This document shows positions 56,434-64,000 of a stretch of 64,000 nucleotides of DNA, piece by piece. The stretch is from the NCBI RefSeq assembly GCF_907164915.1, contig NC_061864.1:17520484-17584483 (forward strand), in the 5' to 3' direction. The position numbers and the translations under genes were made by a program. This DNA is from Impatiens glandulifera (Eukaryota; Streptophyta; Magnoliopsida; Ericales; Balsaminaceae). Each line of letters opens with the position of its first letter. The stretch's first letter is position 1. The notes beneath the pieces were generated by a model that was not told the origin of the DNA, did no database searches, and was given only the letters and a program-made list of their open reading frames with translations.

Positions 56434-57178
56434 TTATCTCCTTTGGAAGTTGAGGAACTTAATTCCATACACAAAGACAAATAAGAACATTAACACCCAA
56501 CCGACATGGACCACATGGCCCATTGCAACCGGCACAAGGAAGTCGGACATGAACACGAAGTAGTAGAACCACAAGAACAAGAACTTGGTCGCACTCAATG
56601 GGAATCCAATCATCGTGTACAAGATCAAACTATATAAGAACGTTTGTATCATCACATAAATCGTCTCAATAGCCACCTACATAAAACAAAACACATATTC
56701 ATGATCAATTAAGACCCGTCTTTCACATTAAATGAGAGCTTTTTTGAGTTTATTTTTACCTGAGCAAATGCATAGGGTAGTGCAGAGTACATCCCAGCTG
56801 CTTTCTCGCGATAGAAAACAGTTCTTTCTATCGCGACAATTGGTTGAACGGTGCAAGTGTTGGTTGCTCCCAAGAAGAAGATTGCTGCATACATTGCACC
56901 TAACAAGTTCCTTAAATCTTGTTGTTGTTTCCTATATGTGAAAAAAAACTAGTATTAGCTATTAAACTCGAAGCTTATGTTTGTAAACTTTTACTTACAG
57001 ATTATCTCCTTCCCCCCAAAAAATGATTCCAAAGAGAATCGCGATTCCAATTGTGACAACGAATCTAATGGCGTTGTATTGTGGATTTCTCCAAGAGGTT
57101 GAACTCACTTCTAGCATCTATGTCGCAGGATTATAACCATCTTTGATCATAGGTATCCCCGGAATAGACTGCAAATAT
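56434..57178 (-). pseudogene. PDR-type ABCG transporter, 3' end, broken
   Basis: Three exon-like blocks on the minus strand. Block 1 (about 57178-57002) reads SIPGIPMIKDGYNPAT-stop-MLEVSSTS, where the family has NPATWMLEV, so the Trp codon is TAG; then R.VVTIGIAILFGIIFWG follows directly, a large internal loss. Block 2 (about 56937-56764) reads [20 protein letters not shown]...[30 protein letters not shown]. Block 3 (56676-56434) reads VAIETIYVMIQTFLYSLILY, then FPLSATKFLFLWFYYFVFMS, and jumps to the extreme C-terminus HVGWVLMFLFVFVYGIKFLN FQRR, skipping the last helices. The intact family (about 1400-1450 residues) exports hormones, waxes or defence compounds at the plasma membrane. No nucleotide-binding domains are in the window. 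Confidence 0.88.
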
Positions 57179-57179
57179 G

Positions 57180-57594
57180 ATTCTATAAGTATGAAATCAT
57201 AAGCTAAAGAAAGGGTACACGATTCAATAAATCGGAAATCAATTCAGTCAAATAGTTGAACCATTTCTTGTCCTACCCATACCCATGTTTCAAACAATTT
57301 ATCCTAAAACTACCCACATTTTCATTCACATTTCTAAAATACTCACCTTTCTCTCTATAAATCATTAATTAATCATTAATTATCCATCTTCCACCCTAAA
57401 CTTAATCATTATTTGATTTTATAAATATAAATATATAACTAAAATTAATAATAAAATATATTATATAAATAATATATATATTTTATTTTTATTTAATTTT
57501 ATAAATATAATATATATAATTAAAATTAAACATTTTAAATTTAATAGGCTTAGTTTTAATTATATATATTATATTTTTACTTAGTTTTAAAAAT
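57180..57594. other. AT-rich gap
   Basis: No gene; simple A/T-rich sequence leading into the tandem repeat. Confidence 0.4.
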
Positions 57595-58175
57595 ATAATA
57601 TATATAATTAAAATTAAACATACTAAACTAAATAATATTATAAATTAAAATAAAATATCTAACATTAACTTTAAATAAAATAAAATAAATCTTAAAATAA
57701 ATTTCATAAATCTTAAAATATTTATAAAAGTGTTACAAATATAATATATATAATTAAAATTAAACATACTAAACTAAATAATATTATAAATTAAAATAAA
57801 ATATCTAACATTAACTTTAAATAAAATAAAATAAATCTTAAAATAAATTTCATAAATCTTAAAATATTTATAAAAGTGTTAAAAATATAATATATAATTA
57901 AAATTAAACATACTAAACTAAATAATATTATAAATTAAAATAAAATATCTAACATTAACTTTAAATAAAATAAAATAAATCTTAAAATAAATTTCATAAA
58001 TCTTAAAATATTTATAAAAGTGTTAAAAATATAATATATATAATTAAAATTAAACATACTAAACTAAATAATATTATAAATTAAAATAAAATATCTAACA
58101 TTAACTTTAAATAAAATAAAATAAACCTTAAAATAAATTTCATAAATCTTAAAATATTTATAAAAGTGTTAATTA
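57595..58175. repeat. Tandem repeat, 4 units of about 146 bp
   Basis: AACATTAACTTTAAATAAAA occurs at 57661, 57807, 57951 and 58097, i.e. every 144-146 bp, with almost identical text between (AAATTAAACATACTAAACTA, CTTAAAATATTTATAAAAGT). AT-rich, non-coding, ending about 250 bp before CACTA B. Confidence 0.92.
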
Positions 58176-58906
58176 AAAAACTTTAAAATAAAATAAATTA
58201 CATAAACTTTAAAACGTTTTATGTAGAACATATGTGTTATTTTAATATTATGTAATATATGTATTATTTTAATACTTATATAATTTAATAAATTTTATTT
58301 TAACATATAATATTAAAGTTTTATGTAATATATTTTATTTTAGTGTATAATATTTTATTTAAATTATTTTATTTAAAATGTTTAATTTTAATTATATATA
58401 TTATATTTATAAAATTAAGTAAAAATAAACACTAGTAAAAATAGGACCTTTAGCGACGGTTTTTCTCGAAGGTTTTGTAAACCCCTCCTAAATACTCCCG
58501 AGAGGAACAAATCCTTCGGGATTAAAAATGGATTCCGAGTGGGGTGTAAAACCTTCGGGTTTATTCATTATTACCGAAAGTTCTACAAAGAACTTTCGGT
58601 TTTAACCTTCCCAAAAAACCCAAAAAAATTCTAAGTGTTGGATGTGGGTTAATTGCGAAGGTTTTTGTGAAAACCTTCGGTTTTGAAATCCCTTGGTTTT
58701 TTAATTCCGAAAGTTTTACAAAGAACCTTCGGTTTTGAAATCCCTTGGTTTTTTAATTCCGAAAGTTTTACAAAGAACCTTCGGTTTTGCTCATTAAAAA
58801 AAATTCAAATTTTTGAAATTGTTTTTTCCGAAGGTTTTTTAATAAACCCTCGGTTTTGACTAATATCAAAACCGAAAGTTTTATGAAAACCTTCGGCCTC
58901 AACCTC

Positions 58907-58914
58907 TATAAATA
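58907..58914 (+). promoter_or_regulatory. TATA box of the small gene in CACTA B
   Basis: TATAAATA in the same context as 37613 (CAACCTC before, CAAACCCTAACCC after), followed by the GCCGCC-rich leader and a donor CAG/GTAATT at about 59020. Confidence 0.6.
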
Positions 58915-59181
58915 CAAACCCTAACCCTTCTCTTTTTCATTCCGCTTCTCTCTTTTCTCTCTCTTCCGCCGCCGCCGCCGCCTGCCTCCTCCAAGCCGCG
59001 GGTTCTTCTCCTCTCTTCAGGTAATTTGTTTGATTTGGTTTTTTTGTTTTGTTTATTGTAAGATTTAGATTTTTCTTAAGTTTGTATATATATATATATT
59101 ATAGATCTAGATTTATGTTAGTTTACGTTATTTTGTTTGATGAATATATATATATACATATATCTGAAATGTATTTAGGAT

Positions 59182-59478
59182 ATGGGTGATGATTCGACAT
59201 GGAAGAGACTTCGGCGTACACCGGAGAAACTTCATCCGTGTTACTAGAATCTGATAACACAATCAGAAATTGCGGCACGTGAGGAAGAGGTCAGAAAGAT
59301 GACGCTGGAAATGGAACAAATCCGACTAAAGGATGCCGAAAGAGGTCGTTTGCTTAGTGAAATCAAAGCGGACCGGGCCGAAATGTCTCAGAGATTAGAG
59401 AATCTCGAACAGGAACTTGTCTTGTTGAGGAGTCGACTGAATCAACCACCCCCTCCTTCCACCCCATCTAATAATTAA
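59182..59478 (+). pseudogene. Small TnpA-like ORF of CACTA B, nonsense copy
   Basis: It aligns with 37896-38192 over its full length. Codon 22 is TAG (59245-59247) where element A has CAG. Beyond the stop, the remaining codons are almost unchanged, including the PPPPSTP tail and the stop. Either a recent mutation or a sign that the small protein is not needed. Confidence 0.85.
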
Positions 59479-59689
59479 TTTGTAGATTTATTATGGATTT
59501 ATTATGGGTTTATGACAGTTATGTTTTTAATATTTATGAATTATTGTTATTATGTTTGTTTGGTTTGGTTTAATATGTTTTATTAAATAATTATGTTTTG
59601 TTGACTTTTCACAATTTTTAAAAAAAAAACCGCATCGCCAAAACCGAGGGTTTATTTGAAAACCTTCGGTTTTGACCAATTTTTTGGGG

Positions 59690-61345
59690 TAAAAACCGAA
59701 GGTTTTCAAATAAACCTTCGGTTTTGTCCTTACATTAAAAAAATCAGATTTTTTTCTAAGTATGGGGAAGGGTAAAAACCGAAGGTTTTCAAATAAACCT
59801 TCGGTTTTGACCTCACATTAAAAAAATCAGATTTTTTTCTAAGTATGGGGAAGGGTAAAAACCGAAGGTTTTCAAATAAACCTTCGGTTTTGTCCTTACA
59901 TTAAAAAAATCAGATTTTTTTCTAAGTATGGGGAAGGGTAAAAACCGAAGGTTTTCAAATAAACCTTCGGTTTTGTCCTTACATTAAAAAAATCAGATTT
60001 TTTTCTAAGTATGGGAAAGGGTAAAAACCGAAGGTTTTCAAATAAACCTTCAGTTTTGTCCTTACATTAAAAAATCAGATTTTTTTCTAAGTATGGTGAA
60101 GGGTAAAAACCGAAGGTTTTCAAATAAACCTTCGGTTTTGTCCTCACATTAAAAAAATCTGTTTTTTTTCTAAGTATGGGGAAGGGTAAAAACCGAAGGT
60201 TTTCAAATAAACCTTCGGTTTTGTCCTTACATTAAAAAAATCAGATTTTTTTCTAAGTATGGGGAAGGGTAAAAACCGAAGGTTTTCAAATAAACCTTCG
60301 GTTTTGTCCTTACATTAAAAAAATCAGATTTTTTTCTAAGTATGGGGAAGGGTAAAAACCGAAGGTTTTCAAATAAACCTTCGGTTTTGTCCTTACATTA
60401 AAAAAATCAGATTTTTTTCTAAGTATGGGGAAGGGTAAAAACCGAAGGTTTTCAAATAAACCTTCGGTTTTGTCCTTACATTAAAAAAATTAGATTTTTT
60501 TCTAAGTATGGGGAAGGGTAAAAACCGAAGGTTTTCAAATAAACCTTCGGTTTTGTCCTTACATTAAAAAAATCAGATTTTTTTCTAAGTATGGGGAAGG
60601 GTAAAAACCGAAGGTTTTCAAATAAACCTTCGGTTTTGTCCTTACATTAAAAAAATCTGTTTTTTTTTCTAAGTATGGGGAAGGGTAAAAACCGAAGGTT
60701 TTCAAATAAACCTTCGGTTTTGTCCTTACATTAAAAAAATCAGATTTTTTTTCTAAGTATGGGGAAGGGTAAAAACCGAAGGTTTTCAAATAAACTTTCG
60801 GTTTTGTCCTTACATTAAAAAAATCAGATTTTTTTCTAAGTATGGGGAAGGGTAAAAACCGAAGGTTTTCAAATAAACCTTCGGTTTTGTCCTTACATTA
60901 AAAAAATTAGATTTTTTTCTAAGTATGGGGAAGGGTAAAAACCGAAGGTTTTCAAATAAACCTTCGGTTTTGTCCTTACATTAAAAAAATCAGATTTTTT
61001 TCTAAGTATGGGGAAGGGTAAAAACCGAAGGTTTTCAAATAAACCTTCGGTTTTGTCCTTACATTAAAAAAATCAGATTTTTTTTTAAGTATGGGGAAGG
61101 GTAAAAACCGAAGGTTTTCAAATAAACCTTCGGTTTTGTCCTTACATTAAAAAAATCAGATTTTTTTCTAAGTATGGGGAAGGGTAAAAACCGAAGGTTT
61201 TCAAATAAACCTTCGGTTTTGTCCTTACATTAAAAAAATCAGATTTTTTTCTAAGTATGGGGAAGGGTAAAAACCGAAGGTTTTCAAATAAACCTTCGGT
61301 TTTGTCCTTACATTAAAAAAATCAGATTTTTTCTAAGTATGGGGA
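59690..61345. repeat. 83-bp tandem array with hairpin motif, CACTA B (about 20 units)
   Basis: Same unit and period as in element A (for example 59773 to 59856), but about 20 copies. Nearly all units read TTTTGTCCTTACAT and AAAATCAGAT where element A has TTTTGACC and mostly AAAATCGGAT. A few units have single-base changes or one-base indels in the T-run. Confidence 0.92.
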
Positions 61346-62490
61346 AGGGTCAAAACCGAGAGATATATTTAAAACCTTCGCAAATACACATCAAAACCGA
61401 AAGTTAATTTTATAACTTTCGGTTTTAACACTACCTAGTTTGTTCAATTATTTTGTTTTTAACCCACTAATCTTAACTTCTAACTAATATAATCATTTTC
61501 GTGTTCTATTTTAAAAATTAATATTGTGTTTCATGTTCAAATATTTATGATTGTGTTTGATTATTATAGAGAAGTCTATATGAATGTTCATGTTTGATTA
61601 TCTTATGAATGTAGGTAATGTTTGATCATATGGATTGTGCAACATTTTAAAGACATCAAATGTGGTAAATTAATATTGTTGTAGGTCATTAGAAGGTGAA
61701 AAACCAAAGAATTTAACAATTTGTCAAGTGCTAATTCCGAAAGTTATATAATTAACTTTCGGAAATAGCCATCAAAACCGAAAGTTTTCTAAAAACTTTC
61801 GGATTTTACATTTCTCAAGAACGAGGGTTTTATATAAACCCTTCGGTTTTGATGGATATTTCCGAAAGTTAATTATATAACTTTCGGAATTAGCACTTGA
61901 CAAATTATTAAATTCTTTGGTTTTCTACCTTCCAATCTAGACTACTAAGTAATATAATCAAGTGTGTGTTTTTATTTTAAAAATTTAAATTGTCTTTAAT
62001 GTTAAAATTTTTTATGAATGTGTTTGATTATGTATAGAAGTGTATATGAATGTTTATGTTTGATTATCCTATGGATTTGTGTAATGTTTGATCATATGGA
62101 TTGGGAAATGTTTTAAGGATATCAAATGTGTTAAATTAATGTTGTTCAACGTTATTAGAAAGTGAGAATCCAAATAATTTAACAAGTTCTCATGTTGTAA
62201 AACCGAAAGTTAAATATACAACTTTCGGAAATATGCATAAAAAACGACAGATTTACCAAAACCTCTCGTTTTTGTGTATTTAAATTTAATTGTAAAAATG
62301 TATTAAAAAATCAAAAACCGAGAGTTATATGAAAACTCTCGGAATTTAAACATCAAAAACCGAGAGTTTTCATATAACTCTCGGTTTTTTATTATAATAA
62401 AAACCGAGAGTTTTGATATAACTCTCGGTTTTTATTATAATCAAAAACCGAGAGTTTTACTATAACTCTCGGTAACCATTTATTTAATTA
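61346..62490. repeat. Inverted CCGAAAG / CCGAGAG motif zone, CACTA B
   Basis: Same order as in element A: CCGAAAGTT-type pairs at about 61395-62230, then CCGAGAGTT / AACTCTCGG pairs at about 62315-62475. Likely binding sites for a TnpA-type protein. Confidence 0.75.
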
Positions 62491-62494
62491 AAAA

Positions 62495-63627
62495 AAAAAC
62501 CTCTCTTTCTCTTTTCCCCCGCCCGTTTCTTCTCCGCTTTCTCCCTCTCCAGCCGCTCCTCTTCTCCAGCGCCGCCAACAGATCCGATCGACGCTCCCTC
62601 CGGTTGAAGAAGACGACGCCGCCCGTAGAAGACAACGCCGCCAAGACGCCGCCCATGTTGAAGCCGCGAAGACGTCTCTCCGCCTCTCCGGTTGAAGATC
62701 TGCCACGGCTCCTGTTGAAGATCTGCCGCCGCGCCTCCGCCGCTTTCAGCCGCGCCTCAGCCGTGCCTCCGCCGACGATTGAAGGTCAGTTTTAGGATTT
62801 GAGGTTTATTTATATATATTAGTGTTATATATGTTAGATTTTAGGGTTAGTTTTTAGGATTTGTTAGATTTAGGAATTATTAATGTTATTATTGAATCTA
62901 ATTGAATCTGTTTGAATGATAGATTTTAGGGTTAGTGTTTGAATTTGTTAGTATTAGATTGATGTTATATATGTTTGATTTGGTTTGGAATTGTTGGATT
63001 AAAGTTGATTTATGTTAGAATCTGTTTAATTTAGGATTATGGTTTGATTTTTGTTTGATTTAGTTTAGATTGGTTTGATTTTGGTTTGATTGAGGTGTGA
63101 TTTTGGTTTGATTTATGTTTGATTTTGGTTTGGTTTATGTTTGATTTTGGTTTGGTTAATTGGTTTCGTTAAAAATTGGTTTATATTGAGTTTGATTTAG
63201 GTTTGGTTAATGGGTTTGATTGATGGTTATTGATTTTGATTTAGGTTTGGTTATTAGGTTTGATTAATGTCAAAAATTGGTTTATATTGAGTTTGGTTTA
63301 GGTGTGGTTATTTGGTTTGATTGATAGTTATTGAGATTGTTTGGATTAGATTTCATTTTGGTTATTAGATTTGGTTTGAAATTGTTTGATTAATGTTAGA
63401 TTTAGGTTATATGTTCAATATTTTGGTTAGATTTGGTTTTTATGTTGATTTGTTAGATTAGGTATGTTAGATTATATTTTGTTTGGATTTATGTCAAATT
63501 TAAGTTAGATAATATGGTTTGATTTTGTCTGATTTTGGATTAGGACCGTCCGTCTCTTGAAGATCGCCGAGGTTATTCCACCTTCAGCTGCCTCCTCCAC
63601 CGTCGCCGCCACAACTTGTGAAAAAGG
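62495..63627 (+). other. GC-rich leader exons and intron of CACTA B
   Basis: A GC-rich block (62515-62785) rich in GCCGCC and GTTGAAGA phrases leads to a donor (AAG/GTCAGT at about 62784). A T- and GGTTTGATT-rich intron follows, then a second block (about 63543-63627) ending AAAAAG/GTTAGT. Same design as 40785-41801 in element A, with little identity in the exon text. 63628-64000 is the start of the next intron. Confidence 0.5.
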
Positions 63628-64000
63628 TTAGTTTTTAAGGATTTTTATGTTGTTAGGATTATATTTGATTTTAGGTATGAATTGAATTATTTGAATTATA
63701 TATGATTGAAATAGTCTTTGACTAGGTTTGATTAGTTTAAAAAATGGGTTAGATTAATGATGATTGGTTATTTGAATTAGGCAAGATTGAAGACTGCCGT
63801 GCTAGATTGGTTAAATTAGGTTAGATTAGATTTGAAATGTTTAGGATGAAATATTGTTTGTTTAGGTGGAATTTGGCTTGGATAATGTTAGATTAGGTTT
63901 GAAATGTATATGAATGACATATTAATGTTTGTTTAGGTGAAATTTGGCTTAGATAATGTTAGATATTGTTGAAATGTATATGAATGAAATATTGTTTGTT

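Larger units (their letters stand above)
58430..64000 (+). mobile_element. CACTA element B, 5' part (runs off the window)
   Basis: It starts CACTAGTAAAAATAGGACCT and follows element A in the same order: 5' subterminal CCGAAGG zone, TATAAATA and CT-rich leader, small TnpA-like ORF, 83-bp array, CCGAAAG/CCGAGAG zone, GC-rich leader block and the T-rich leader intron. The TNP2-derived and TnpA-like genes, if present, lie beyond 64000. Overall identity to A is high in the leader and ORF and lower further right. The target duplication cannot be checked. Confidence 0.88.

Noticed and set aside
59527..60789. Minus-strand open frames with repeated KTFGFYPSPYLEK
   Set aside because: Produced by the 83-bp array (83 x 3 gives a periodic peptide); not a gene.

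Overview
The window is nuclear DNA of a flowering plant, most likely a eudicot. It has long AT-rich intergenic stretches, GT-AG introns, host genes of typical plant families (a RAD5/HLTF-like SNF2-RING remodeller, a TIR-only immune protein, and FAR1-related, ABCG and reticulon remnants) and a dense load of plant transposons (Ty1/copia, CACTA, hAT, Mutator-like, Tourist-like MITEs). Nothing prokaryotic is present. The species cannot be named from sequence alone.

Layout. 1-2085 is the decayed 5' part of a copia element on the minus strand. 2550-3890 is a broken FAR1-RELATED SEQUENCE gene (minus), followed by a 163-bp MITE. 4145-13562 is a large terminal-inverted-repeat element of Pack-MULE type. 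It carries pieces of four unrelated host genes (AAA-ATPase, arabinogalactan peptide, MTM1-like mitochondrial carrier, reticulon-like protein). It was itself invaded by a MITE and then by a 5.06-kb Tnt1-like copia retrotransposon whose 496-bp LTRs are flanked by the 5-bp target duplication CTACT. 14115-14913 is a non-autonomous hAT element. 15968-25769 is the main intact host gene: 12 exons, 1203 codons, an SNF2 ATPase with a RING finger of the CHR27/CHR28 (FRG) type, with MITEs and SINE-like remnants confined to its introns.

29410-35671 and 48131-51618 are two copies of a segmental duplication. Each holds a three-exon TIR-only gene on the minus strand. The right copy is intact (203 aa) and the left one is broken by a 4-bp insertion. 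The left copy also gained a hAT element (32106-33145) and a stretch that resembles organellar DNA. Between the copies sits a complete CACTA element (37135-45502, TSD TAC). It has an intact six-exon TnpA-like gene, a small paralogue of it, and an ORF that joins the N- and C-terminal domains of the TNP2 transposase while the catalytic core is missing. A second, related CACTA copy starts at 58430 and runs off the right edge. Both carry a large array of 83-bp units, each holding a CCGAAGG hairpin. Between 52138 and 58429 lie a 2-kb inverted-repeat element, one end of another Pack-MULE-type element, a PDR-type ABCG pseudogene (minus) and a four-copy 146-bp tandem repeat.

Expected working host genes are only the SNF2-RING gene (chromatin/DNA methylation) and the right-hand TIR gene (NADase-type immune signalling). 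Everything else is mobile DNA, relics of mobile DNA, or gene fragments carried by it. Domain calls rest on motifs read by eye; no database search was run.
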